A stretch of 64,000 nucleotides of DNA from Azolla caroliniana (taxonomy: Eukaryota > Polypodiophyta). The notes under the pieces were generated by a model. That model did not search any database, had not been told where the DNA came from, and was given only the letters and a program-made list of their open reading frames with translations. Each line of letters begins with the position of its first letter. Position 1 is the stretch's first letter. Shown here piece by piece: positions 33,990-45,227 of the stretch. Position numbers and translations under genes: made by a program. The stretch spans positions 806,001-870,000 of the forward strand of contig JBHGNT010000013.1 in NCBI GenBank assembly GCA_043228905.1, written 5' to 3'.

Positions 33990-36900
33990 GACAGGTCAAC
34001 ACTTGGGAAGTCATGCATATGAAGGCAGCAACATACATAAGATGTTTTATAGACATGATTCTATACAACAACTTGAATGAGGAGAACAAGGCGGATGTCC
34101 TTTGGGAGAAGATCGGCATTATGTTCGAGAACAAGAATGCTGTCAACAGAGTCGGGTATCAAGATGGCTCCAACATGGTGGAGCACCTGAATGCGTTCCA
34201 AGGACTAATAAACCAAACCACCTCTAGCCGAAGAGGTACTAGCATTATTATTGTTGCCCGATCTCTTCCGGACAGTTGGGAGACACTAGTTGTCACATTG
34301 TACAATGCCAGACCGGAAGGGAAACACTTATCCCTGGAGAACGTGAAGTTGAGCTTGCTGAATGAAGAAGCTTGTCGGAAGGAGAGAGAGGTAGTTTCCG
34401 ACCCAAAGGCCTTAGTCACGGAAGGTGACACAAATCGGGGATGAGGTCAGAATAGAAATCCCCAAAACTGGGAAAAGTCGGGGACGAGGTCGAAGTCAAA
34501 GGGAAGGCCCCATGCTTCTATTGTGGGAAGCCGAGGCATTTCCAAAAGATTGGCCAACACTTCCTAAAGGAGAAAGGAGGAGTTGTCGATGCAGATCCAA
34601 AGAAAAATCTGGATCGGAAAGGCACGTCAGCAATCACGACAAGTGAAGAGGATATGATGCTCATCAATGAGCAAAGAGAACTAAATCTTGTCGAAGATGA
34701 ATCGGCATGGGTGGTCGATTCAAGTGCGTTGTTTCACCTAGCCCCCTACCGAAAGTGCTTCTCACCATACAAGGCCGGAGACCACGGTCTTGTAAAGATG
34801 GGAAATGAAGGATCATGCCGAATTGTTGGCACAAGAGATGTGTGTCTCGTGACATCGACTAGGTGTCGACTAGTGTTGAAGGATGTCTGACACGTTCCGA
34901 AAGTTCGACTGAATCTTATATCAATTGGTCGGCTAGACTACGAAGGCTACACAGGTAGCATCCGGAACAACGTCATGAAGTTCAGCAAATGGATCCTGAT
35001 TGTGGTTCGAGCCCGAAAAACCAACACATTGTATCTAATGCATGTCTGACTATGCCAGGAAGAAGTGAATGTGGCAGCCGACACAATCGACGAGCTGTGG
35101 CACATGAGGTTGTGTTAGATGAGCAAGATGGGATGCAGAGACTTGTCAATGATAATCTCATTTTGGAGGTGAAGAACGTGCAACTTGAGAAGTGCAATGA
35201 TTGCTTGGCGGGCAATCAGAATAGAACCACCTTCCGAACTAGGCCCCTGACAAGGAAGAGAATGCCGTTGGAACTAGTGCATACTGACATATGCTACGTA
35301 GACACTAAGTCACATGCTAGTTCACAATATTTTGTGACCTTCATTTATGACTGTAGTCGGAAGTTGTGGGCTTCCGCATTGAAGACCAAGGACCAGGTGC
35401 TATCGGTCTTCAAGGAGTTCCAAGCGAGAGTCGAAAGAGAGACCGACCAACAACTGAAAGCGGTTCGAACGGATAATGCAAGAGAGTACTGAGGACAGTT
35501 CGAAGAGTACTGTCGGTCAAAGGGAATCTAACTCAAGTACATCGTGCCGAAGACGCTAGAACTCAAGGGGTTGGCCTGACCATCATGGAGAGAGTCTGAA
35601 GTATGTTAGCACATGCCAAGTTGCCCAAGACGTTTTGGGTTGAGGCGTTGATGACAATAGTGTATGTGATCAATAGATCACCCTTGGGCCTCAACACCAT
35701 TGGACAGAGATGTTCCACAAAGGGTGTGGACCGGCAAAAACATGTCATACCAACACTTGAAGGTGTTCGGTTGTCTTTCCTACGTGCATGTGGCTAAGGA
35801 TCAAAGGGGAAAATTAGACCCGAAATCTCGACCATGCATATTTCTCGACTATGGCGATGATGAATTCAGTTACCAACTATGGGACTTAGTCAACAAGAAG
35901 GTCATTCGGAGCCGAGATATAGTCTTCATGGAGGAGAAGACTATTGTCAACTGGGAGAAGGAGTTGAACATATCCTCCCGAATAGTCGAAAGTCAAAAGT
36001 TGACTGAAGAACCTCGAGAGCTGATTGAATTTAGACAAGGAGTCGGGTTAGTCAGAGACCAGTCTGGAGTTGGACGAGAGAGAAGAGCCCCCCAAAGATT
36101 TTCGGAAAAAGAATATGTGTTGTTGACCGACGAGGGGGTGCTAGAGAACTTCGTTGAAGCAAAGAACGACACCCACAACTGTAAGTGGTTACGAGCCATG
36201 CAAGAGGAGATGGATTCCTTGCATGAGAACCACACATATGAATTGACCGAGTTGCTGAAAGGAAAGAAGGCACTCTGGAACAAGTGGGTATACAAGTTGA
36301 AACCGGGAGATGGAAGAAATCCAGCCAGATACAAAGCACGAATTGTCATAAAAGCTTTCAACAGAAGAAGGGTGTCAATTTCGACGAAATATTTGCCCTA
36401 GTAGTGAAGATGACATCCATCCAAACGGTGTTGAGCATAGCGGCAAGCCTGGACCTAGAAGTCAAATAGTTGGATGTTAAGATGACATTTCTACATCGCG
36501 ACCTTCAAGAGGAGATCTACATGCAGCAACCGGAAGGATTCGTCAAGAATGGAAAGGAGCACCTAGTATGCCGGTTGAAGAAGAGTCTGTACGGACTGAA
36601 GCAAGCTCCCCGACAGTGGTACCGGAAGTTCGAATCCTTCATGGCCGACCAAGGATACCACAAGGCGCAGGCCGACCATTGCGTGTTTGTGAAGAATTTC
36701 AATAGAGGAGATTTCCTCATACTCCTGTTGTACGTGGACAACATGTTGATTGTCGAACGGAACCATATCAAGATAGCAATGCTGAAGAAGGCCCTGAGCA
36801 TGTCATTCTCGATGAAGGATATGGGTTTGAGAAGACAGATCTTGGGAATGCAGATAGTCTGAGGCAGAACAAAGAAGTTGGTGTGGCTCTAGAGGTTCAA

Positions 36901-37643
36901 CATGCAAAATGTGAAGCCAGTCGGGTCGACATTGCCAACAAACAGCAAGTTGTCCGGGAGGCAAAGTCCAAAGTCGAAGGCGGAAAGGCTGGCCTTATGA
37001 AGGTACCCTACGCCTTAGTAGTCGGAAGCCTTATGTATGGGATGTTTGCACTAGACTGGACATTAATTCTGTTGTCAGAGTCATCAGCCGATTCATGAAT
37101 AATCATGGCAAAGAGCACTGGGCAACGATCAAGTGGATAATCTAGTACCTTAAAGGCACCTTGAGCGTGTGCTTTCGATTTGGCTTAGGTAACCCCTTAT
37201 TGGAAGTTTTTACTTACTCTGACATGTCGGTTGATGTAGACACCAGTCCATCCACGTCGGGGTATGTAATGATTTATGCAGGGGGAGCCGTCTAATGGCA
37301 GTTGAGGCTACAAAAGGTCGTGGCGTTTTCGACCATGGAAGCGGAGTATATGGCAATTGTAGAAGCCGGCAAGGAAATAATATGGATGAAGGAGTTCATC
37401 GGGGAGTTGGGGATTCGGCAAGATGAATTTCGACTATACTGCGACAACCAAAGTGTCGTCCACCTTACAAAGAATGCCTCCTACCACTTGAGGACAAAGC
37501 ACATCCAAAGGAGATACCATTGGCTCTGGGAGCGGGTAGAAGAAAAGGAGTTTGTCCTGATGAAGATCCACACAACGGACAACGGATCATACATGTTGAC
37601 GAAGGTGTTGTCGACAGAGAAACTAGACGTGTGTCAACGTTGA
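33990..37643 (+). pseudogene. Decayed Ty1/copia gag-pol
   Basis: Clearly homologous over its length to the young copia at 53.5-58.9 kb but broken by many stops and frameshifts, with the 5' part of gag missing. In order: gag (33990-34440), a shifted zinc-knuckle region (34425-34646), protease with the catalytic Asp-Ser-Gly changed to Asp-Ser-Ser (near 34720), pre-integrase and integrase core (34989-35492; HTDICYVDTKSH, VRTDNAREY), integrase end (35603-36401), RT (36357-36862; YVDN in place of YVDD) and RNase H (37302-37643; FSTMEAEYMAIVEAGKEI). Not functional. Confidence 0.9.
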
Positions 37644-37669
37644 GTTAGATTGTCGGATCACCCCATGTC

Positions 37670-37923
37670 GGAGTGAAGGGGAAGGAAAGCCCAGGCCAAA
37701 TTAGAAGGATCAAAAGAAAAGAGAGAATTTGAATCTGGATCGGTGTCTAGATCGGTATCCAGATCGAGTTCGCATTGGCATTCGGAAAAGGCCACATATG
37801 TAAATAGGTTTTATGATGCGCCTATTTAGGCCAGATTTGTAAATAAGCCCGAATGTTATATGACTATAAATATAACTAGGGCAAAACTTTATGTAAGAGA
37901 GTTTATAGTGTTGTAACAATGAT

Positions 37924-37985
<62 letters not shown>

Positions 37986-38090
37986 TGTGTGTGTTGTTGC
38001 ATCTCGGTTGTAACCGTCATTAGGCAAAGAAAATGAGCTCGAGGTTGTTGCCTGCGAGTCTTAGTGTATTTGTTGAGCGGACAAGCTCAA
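37670..38090 (+). repeat. Degenerate 3' LTR of the old copia
   Basis: Follows a purine-rich PPT-like GAAGGGGAAGGAAAG (about 37675). It shares with the young copia LTR the series TAAATA..., ATAAATATAACTAGGGCAAA and GAGCTCGAGGTTGTTGCC. A long (GA)n expansion (37926-37982) interrupts it. Confidence 0.6.
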
Positions 38091-38167
38091 TCAAATCTGG
38101 ATCAGCTGAGTAAGCCAGAGTCGGATTGGTACCCGGAACCAAAAGCCGGATTGGAGAGCCAGATCGT

Positions 38168-38839
38168 TGTCGTGTAACTACGCCTATGTGTGAGAAATGA
38201 AGGCGGGACCACAGGGGTCCTAGACCAAAGAGCGTGAGAAGAAGGGGGAGAGAAACAATGAGCGCGTGTCGTGCAAAGCGTTGGGTGCCGCGAACACAGA
38301 ACTCGTCCGGCTCAAACGAAACTAGAGCGACGCAAGAGACAATTAGAAGAGAAATGGGGCCACAATCAATTAAGAAAAGCAGGTTACAACCAGCACACCG
38401 GTAGCCGAGCCACAACTCAGCCAACAATGCACACACCCCAACTCTGAGATACAATGTGGTGCCTTGGTCGGGAGCACACGGGCTTCGTGCACGAACAAAG
38501 GCGTCCGGTAAAGAACTCCTGTAGAGAATGAAACAGAGAACAATGCACTGTTCCCAGTCCAACAACACTTGGTTCTCCTAAATCCCGCAATCCCCAACTC
38601 AATCCTCTCTCCCTCCTTTTATAGACCAAGGAGAGAGAGGGGGTTGTTACATCAAGTAGTTTCGGATAGAGATTCGCCTAGATTTATTCGTCCTATTAAA
38701 GTTTCCTACGTCACGCCAACCTAGCCTAGTTCTAGGTTTTATTTACAAGCATAGTTTATAATTAGCATGCATTCGTGCATGTTGCGGTTCATATGCCTTT
38801 GGTCTCCGTTTCTTCTTGTAGCCGGTTTTCCCCACCACA
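38168..38839 (-). repeat. LTR of a gypsy element (minus)
   Basis: On the minus strand it begins TGTGGTGGGG right after the PPT GGTTTGGTGGGGGTGGA and ends ...ACACGACA at 38168, for about 672 bp. The PPT is identical to that of the 41-49 kb gypsy (about 48021-48039). It contains the GGACCACAGGGGTCCTAGAC block and a TATA box on the minus strand near 38615. It is the 3' LTR belonging to the integrase scrap at 38.9-39.8 kb. Confidence 0.7.
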
Positions 38840-38875
38840 TCCACCCCCACCAAACCGCATGTCCACCGGTATGTG

Positions 38876-38878
<3 letters not shown>

Positions 38879-38932
<54 letters not shown>
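38879..38932. repeat. (GA)n microsatellite
   Basis: About 54 bases of GA inside the gypsy remnant, between the integrase end and the PPT. The Arg-Glu and Leu-Ser frames that span it are artefacts. Confidence 0.95.
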
Positions 38933-38936
<4 letters not shown>

Positions 38937-38954
38937 GGAAGAATCGACCATTTA

Positions 38955-39770
38955 TCACTGGTCGTCCTCCAATCCGTCGACCTTCCCACCTTCGTCTGCT
39001 CTTTCCGGGCCGTCATTCTCGTCTTCGCAACCCGGGTCCGGCTCGTCCTCGTACCATTTCATGAATGCCTTGATCCGTTTTCGGACAACTGATACCGCCA
39101 TTCGTGTTCCGTCGAGCTCTGCGAGATGGTATGTGGTGTTGTCGTTTGCTCTCATCACCACATAGGGCCCGAATCATCTCCTTGCGAATTTTCGCGTTGC
39201 CTTATGCTGGTTGTCGAGGCTGCTGTACTAAACCAACACCCATTCGCCTTCCTCAATCTTCTTCGGTCTCAACCAGTGTGTCTGGTCGAACCGGTCATTG
39301 TTCTTCTTCCGCGCGGCATACAATTTCGCCTTTGCCCGTTCCACGTCCTCCGGTCTCCGCTCGAGCTGGCGAATCCATGCGACCTCCACGAAACCAGTTT
39401 TCTCTTCAACCGGATCGTCCCATCTCGTGACCTCCTAGACCCGCTTCGTCCCGTAGTCTGCTTCCTCCTTCCTTAGCCACACTTCGAAGAGGCCTTCTAG
39501 CACCGATGGCCAAAATCCGGAGTCCTTCATCTTTTGGCCGCCATCGCTTCCGACGGGGATCCCAGTTGATGCCGAATAGTGGATGGCTTCGGCGTGCACG
39601 CCGCGGCTTCCTCCATCAACCGCTTCATTCCGTCGTGCCCGGTATTCAACTCCAGGGTTTTCTGGGTTTTTCTCTCGGAGTTGATCTCTTCTCTTTTCGG
39701 GTTTTCATCTTATTTCTGTTTCTTCGTAACTGGTTTCCTGCTCTACATGCAAACTGCGTGACACGGTTCT
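38955..39770 (-). pseudogene. Gypsy integrase C-terminal remnant
   Basis: Minus-strand translation gives, with two stops, the integrase tail of the family at 41-49 kb: RQLERRPEDVERAKAK, RFDQTHWLRPKKIEEG, then ...FGPYVVMRANDNTTYHLAEL. The counterpart there is at 47590-47930. Upstream pol domains are absent; sequence identity fades at about 39770. With the adjacent PPT and LTR it forms the 3' end of a truncated element. Confidence 0.8.
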
Positions 39771-40110
39771 TTCCGTAAACCTACACACTCGTTGTCCCGC
39801 TTCTGGTAACCGAGCAAGCACACCGTCACAATCACTCTTCCTACGCCCTCTGACTCCTTGGTTCAAGACCCTCGTGGTGCTGCCCGTTTCAACACGTACT
39901 CGGGGAAAACCGTGACACCGTAAACCTAGATTACAATACTAATCTAAATTTATGTTACAAGTAGGTCAGCACATAACCGAGTCGGTAGAGGTGAGGTCTG
40001 TGTTGAGCCTATCCTGGCTCAGTATCATGATTGATTCGGTTGACTCTTACCTTCTATTCCTCGTTCGGCTTTCTTTTGCCCGATCACTTGTCGTAGTCCC
40101 ATCTTTGTCC
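39771..40110. other. Unassigned spacer, possibly copia 3' region
   Basis: Lies downstream (minus strand) of the copia RNase H and upstream of the gypsy scrap. It may contain the 3' LTR of that copia, but no second LTR copy is visible for comparison. Confidence 0.3.
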
Positions 40111-41134
40111 TTAGTGCTCAGAAGCGTTGATCTGGGAGTGGCTTTGTCAGGCAATCAACGATGTTCACCTCTGTGTCAATCTTCCGGACTTCGAGCCTCT
40201 TCTTGGTTATGAGCTCCCGGAGGTGATGATACCGCACCTCAATATGCTTTTTCTTTGCATGATAGATAGGATTGTTGATGAGGTATTTTGTGCTCTATAA
40301 GTCGTAATAGATGGTAGGCGTTGGTCGGTCGAATCGGCCTATAGCTGAAAAATCGGCAGACTATCGGTGCAGCCAGATCGCTTCCTTCGTTTCCTCTGAT
40401 GCTGCTATGTACTCGGCCTCCATGGTTGACATGGCCGTACACTCTTGAAGTTTCGACCTACATGATATAGCACCACCACCATAGGTGAAGATATAGCCAG
40501 ATGTTTACTTTTGATTGTCCGTATTTCTGGCATAGTCGGAGTCAATGTAGCCTTTGACTTCGGCAAAGTTTGTCAAACCGAAAGTTAGTTGTGTATCTTC
40601 TGTCCCTCTCAGGTCCCTGAAGATGTGCTTGACGGCCTCCCAATTCTTCTGACTTGGGTTTGACATGTACCGACTGACCACTCCTACGACATAGCCTAGG
40701 TCGGGTCAGGTCACCACCATTGCGTACATGATACTTACTACGGCCGATGCATAGCGCATCTTTCCAATAAGCTCTCTCTCCTTGCCATTGAAGGAGAGTC
40801 TTTGTTTGATAGTCGGATCAACATCGGAAGAAGTGTTGGTGTTGGCTTCACATTCTCCATGTTGAAGCGCCTCAGCAATTTCTGGATACAGTCGAACTAG
40901 GAGAGTTTGAGAGTCTTGGTCATCTGATTTCGCTCGATCCTCATGCCTAGTATGTGATGGGCTTGTCTGAGTTCCTTCATCGTGAATTTGTCGTGAAGGC
41001 TCCGCTTCAACGTTCCGATCTCTGCTCGATTGCTTCCTGCAATCAACATGTCGTCGACATATACGATCAGATAAATCCTGGACTCGTCGGCCAGTTGCCG
41101 AACATACATGCATGGGTCGGAGTCAGATCGACGG
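40111..41134 (-). pseudogene. Copia pol, 3' part (RT end and RNase H), split by a gypsy insertion
   Basis: Minus strand. After the insertion point the RT continues with DPCMYVRQLADE, then YLIVYVDDMLIAGSNR (YVDD kept) and ILGMRIERN. RNase H follows with AMSTMEAEYIAASEETKEAI and ends near 40120 (VNIVDCLTKPLPD). Stops and frameshifts are present. The 5' part of the same RT is at 49208-49860. Removing 41135-49207 and one ACGG restores the frame across the join. Different copia family from the one at 53.5-58.9 kb. Confidence 0.85.
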
Positions 41135-42247
41135 TGTCGTGAAGATTTTCGGCAATAATGTGAAAATCCCATAAAACGTACAAAATCGAGTATGAACCAC
41201 ATAATACAATAATTGTGAAGATAACATTTTAAATAAATTTAATATCTAAGTAAAAAATGATGGAGGTTTCGAATGCACTTTATTACACGAGAAACGGACA
41301 ACTAAATGTCAAGATATGAGGGTATAAAGTTTGTGAAAGGAAAAGAGAAAAATTGTGAGATATCCCACATAGGCACGACAAATACGGCTCTCATCATATA
41401 TAAGGTAGAGCAAAAGATATTATCTTTGTGTCTATGTGTGGAGCATAGAGAGTTCAAGGTAACTTGAACTAAGAGTGGAGGTGGGCTAGCTACTCGTAAA
41501 GGGTTTTGGCCAACCAAAACTGGACCGACGATGGAGCCGGTGATCCGGTGGCATCCGGCGCCAGTGAGACACCGGCATCCGACGGCAATCTGGCAACGAC
41601 GAGGCGGCGGCACCCGGCGACGACATCGGTATCCGACGGCATCCGACGAACCGGCGTCAGGTGACTAGATAAATAAATATATAAATATATATACATATAT
41701 ACATATACAAGGAGGGCAAGTAAGGATTCGAACCTTGCACCTCCGAGTTAGGAGTCAATTGGTTTACCATTAAGCCATGCCATTTAGTTGAATTTATATT
41801 ATTATCATTATGCTTTTACCTGTAAATTCTCATACATGAGAGCTAAAATGAGTGACATGGTTATCATGCACCACATGTAATATATAAGCGCCAAATGGCA
41901 AGCATGCATTTTATGCATGTCTTGTACCCTCACATGCATCATATGCATGAGAGCATCTATAAAAGAAGGAAGGGGGAGGAGAAAAAACACGTTTTTTTTT
42001 TGTTATGAAATTAAGAAGAAGAAATTCGTTATCAAATTGATGGTGTAACTTGTTTCTTAAATCCAAAGATAAAAGTTCAATCAATCTCTCTCAATCGTTT
42101 AATCTCAACTTCTCTCTTTCCCAATCTATCTTAAGTACTTTCTCGCCAAAGCTTGCGCTAAAGCTTGTACCGACTTTGAATCCTTCCGGTCAAGAACCCC
42201 GGCGGTTCCACCTCACGATCCGCGTGTAGTGACGGATCTTCATGACA
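41135..42247 (+). repeat. 5' LTR of the gypsy element
   Basis: 1113 bp, from TGTCGTGAAGATTTTCGGCA to GATCTTCATGACA. TATA box TATAAAAG at 41958-41965. A GC-rich CCGGCGA/GACGGCATCCG microrepeat at about 41520-41660 accounts for most of the length difference from the 3' copy. An antisense tRNA-like segment lies at 41715-41781. Confidence 0.93.
41715..41781 (-). tRNA. tRNA-like sequence (Arg-CCT-like) within the 5' LTR
   Basis: On the minus strand: an A-box-like TGGCTTAATGGTAAACCA, an anticodon-arm-like GACTCCTAACTCGGAG (CCT in the loop), and a perfect B box GGTTCGAATCC. The acceptor ends pair only partly (GGCA with TGCC). At 67 nt it is shorter than a normal tRNA, so a tRNA-derived insertion or pseudogene is more likely than a working gene. 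The same sequence is in the 3' LTR. Confidence 0.4.
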
Positions 42248-42255
42248 TAATTAAG

Positions 42256-42275
42256 TGGTGAACCCGACATGAAAG
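42256..42275 (+). promoter_or_regulatory. Putative primer-binding site of the gypsy
   Basis: TGGTGAACCCGACATGA follows the LTR end after a 8-base spacer. TGG matches the complement of a tRNA CCA end. The tRNA was not identified. The decayed gypsy near 18.43 kb has a similar GTGGTGAACCTGACGTGA. Confidence 0.5.
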
Positions 42276-42314
42276 AGGCGGTAGGAAGGATCAAGTCGAG
42301 ATTAATACTTGGAG

Positions 42315-43463
42315 ATGGCGTCCTCAAGCAACCAAGCGGGAGAGCTCGAAAGGATGATGCTAATCGTCGAGCAAATGATGAGATCTCGGGACAATGACGC
42401 GAGCGTGGAGAAGGCTGTCGATCGTGTCGTAGAGCTCGAGGGCCAATTCGATGGAAGGAACGTTACGTAGTTCCTTGATGCATATAGAAGGGAGATGAAT
42501 CAGAGGGACGTGTCCGAGGCACGTCAAATCGTAAGCTTCAAGAGAGTTGTCGCCAACAACATCCAAAGACGCGTCATCGAGCTTCAAGAAGGTAAGACAA
42601 CATGGTCCGAGTTCGAGAAAACGATAATAGCGGAGTTCGTGACTGAAGACTCAACAAGGATGACTCGACATGCCTTGATTAAGTGGATAGAGAAGAAGAA
42701 TAAGAAGATGAGCGTCTCGAGGGTGTACGACAAATTCGACCAGATGTTTAGTCGTCTCCCCAATACGAACCAAGTGTTGCTTGAAGAGGACAAGACTTTG
42801 TACTTCTTGAAGGTCGTGGACATAAAGGATAGACAGGAGTTGGGGACTCTTCTCGAAGATGATACCCAAGCAAATGGGCTCGTAGCGGACTGGATCGCGG
42901 TGAAGCGGGCATGCAATAGGCTCGACAAGTGTCGCCAATGGGTTGATGACACCGACTTGACGAGACCGACTACCACGGAGAAAGCAAGACCGCAGAAAGT
43001 AGCTGAGCCGCCAAGACAAAGTAACGTGGAAGAAAAGAAGATTGATGACGACATCATTGAAGAGCTAGCGAAGAAGTTCGAGAAGATCACGCTAGCCAAC
43101 ATGAATCGTCGGGGCCCTAAAGGAAAAGAACCCTTTAGATGCGTGTGGTGCGATAGCATGGACCACATGAGAAGGGATTGTGCGAGCCTTCGAGAGGCAA
43201 TTCGACAAAATATCGTATACATAGAGGACAACATGATTTGCTCAAGCGAGACTAGAAGACCCCTACGGGTGAATTTCGGAAGAGAAGGAATGAAGAAATC
43301 TATGGAGGATGCCAATGCGACTCATGTGGATGCGATGCACTATGCTGCGTCGGCCGGAATAAGAGGCGGGAAAGAAAATATTGAAGCTGTTAGAGTGGGA
43401 GCAAAGTTTTGGACTTCCGTTCTCGAATTGAGAAGAAGGGAAAAGTCACATCGAACGAGGTAG
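42315..43463 (+). pseudogene. Gypsy gag
   Basis: Frame from ATG at 42315 with one TAG at 42468, then open to 43463. Residues of the open part include a charged capsid-like region (KTIIAEFVTEDSTRMTRHA, YDKFDQMFSRLPNTNQ) and a zinc-knuckle-like CVWCDSMDHMRRDC (C-x2-C-x4-H-x4-C) at about 43139-43182. The product would form the particle and bind RNA. The frame ends by shifting into the protease frame (43409 onward). Confidence 0.8.
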
Positions 43464-44512
43464 AGCTTGCGGGCGGAAGCGTGCAAAGCATAACCGGGTG
43501 GTCGGATCCGGTGGACGACAACACCATACTCGCAGAGGTGATGTGCGACAACCACGAGGTGTTCGTCGAAGAAAAGAGAAAGAGAATAGAAGAGCAAGGC
43601 CCATCAAAAAGACATGAAACAAGGAATGCGAAAAAGAAGGACGATGCGGAGACGAGTCGACCTTTACAAACGGAGGAACGAGAATCAAGCCGAAAAGGGG
43701 AGCCGAGCATATGAGTTGAAGAAATGGTTTGGCCCGTGAAGGTTGGTGTCGAAGACCCCACTCGGAGGACAAGGACTATACCTACCTATAAGCTAAGGTC
43801 GGACATAGAGCAGACGACGGACCTAAAGAAGATTCTCGAAGAACGAGTTCTTGATAGCCATGTAACTTTGTCCTTGAGGGAATTGCTTGGCATTACGATG
43901 AAGGAGTTCCATGACACGATCGTGGACCTTGTAAAGAGAAAGAGACAACAATCGAACGAGGAAGAAGAGAAGCCGCAAAAAGCAAAAACGAATGCCATAA
44001 CGATGGCAAGAGACGAAGTCGATGAAGATATGGTGGACAGCCACTATACTCGGCCTCATTGTGCACGAGCGACAACGGAGACGCCGGTGAAGATCGGGGA
44101 GAAGAAAGAGACCGTGGTAGCCTTGATCGACCACGGCTCGGAGATCAACCTCATGTCAACCGACTTCTACAAAAAAGGAAGATGGCCAATCAATACAAAC
44201 CACGGATGGAAGATTCGCACGGCAACAAAGTCTACGGAGGACTTGTACGGAGCTTGTCCCAATATCAAAGTCACAATCGGGGATGTGGAGATGGATCAAC
44301 ACTTCTTCGTTCAAGAATCGGCGTCGCATCCTGTCATCCTAGGGCAACCTTATATCACATCATCTCGAATGGAGACCAAAGTGTTCGATAATGGAGCAGC
44401 CTTCGCACGAATAAAGAGTCTTGACAACCAAAGATCGGTCCAATTCCTAACGGTGCGAGCCAATCATGAAAGGAATCGAGATAGTCTCGGAGGCGAATCC
44501 TCGTATTTTTAG
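43409..44512 (+). pseudogene. Gypsy protease region
   Basis: Overlaps the gag end in another frame, with one TGA at 43712. From 43724 it holds a conserved linker (RSDIEQTTDLKKILEERVLD), then the aspartic protease: VVALIDHGSEINLMSTDFY at about 44118 and the flap/second half (HPVILGQPYITSSRMETKV) at about 44330. The active-site triplet reads Asp-His-Gly rather than Asp-Ser/Thr-Gly, so activity is doubtful. Ends at TAG 44510-44512. Confidence 0.8.
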
Positions 44513-44681
44513 AGCGGACTATTGAAGCATGGGGCACAAATAGTCCGAGCAATCACAAGACCCCACAAGAAAGAAGAGTGTGTGGATTGCGAGGAGAAGC
44601 AACATGTGTCACACCTAGTGCGCATGTAAACTAGTACTACCCGACAAGAAGCACAAGCACCGGATACAAGAATTCGAGAAG

Positions 44682-45227
44682 ATGCTGAAAGAAGAAAACA
44701 TAATAGAAGAAGGAGAGTTCGTGACTCATATTCTGGAAGAAGCCTCATTTAATGACACCATCGGCGAAATCGAGGATGTCGTGGACTTGAGCTATCTTCA
44801 CAACCAACGCGTGATTTCGGTTAACTCCGTCAACATGTACGCTATCATCGATGAATACCGTCGTGGCATCTCGATGAAGGAAGCTGACATCAACACGAAA
44901 TATAAAACGGTGGATAAGAAGATCAAGCCAGTTGCGGCTCCGCTATCGGAAGATAGCTGGCAAAAGATGAAGGAAGTCGCTAATGATCCAAGCTTAAGAG
45001 ATCCGAAGAAGATAGGTCATGTCTTCACCAAAGAGACGAAGGGGAAGCTACGAGTTGGAAAGGAGGATTTCCTTCTCCCTGAAGAGGAGCGAATGTTTCG
45101 CGATATGCTTGAGAGACATGGGAAGGCTTTCGCATTCTTCCCACGAGAAATCGGATGCGCAGACCCAAAGGTTATAGAGCCGATGGTGATCTTCACGGTG
45201 CCTCATGTGCCTTGGAATTTGAACTGA
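44682..45227 (+). pseudogene. Gypsy protease-RT linker
   Basis: Open frame in a third phase carrying the pre-RT segment found also in the 15.5-18.4 kb remnant (YKTVDKKIKPVAAPLSEDSW, DPSLRDPKKIGHVFTKETKG, ERHGKAFAFFPREIGCADPK). Ends at 45227 where a frameshift moves RT into the next frame. Confidence 0.75.

Noticed and set aside
38417-38629. Short minus-strand frames at 38.0-38.6 kb as possible genes
   Set aside because: They lie in an LTR and have no domain or conservation with the related LTRs as protein.
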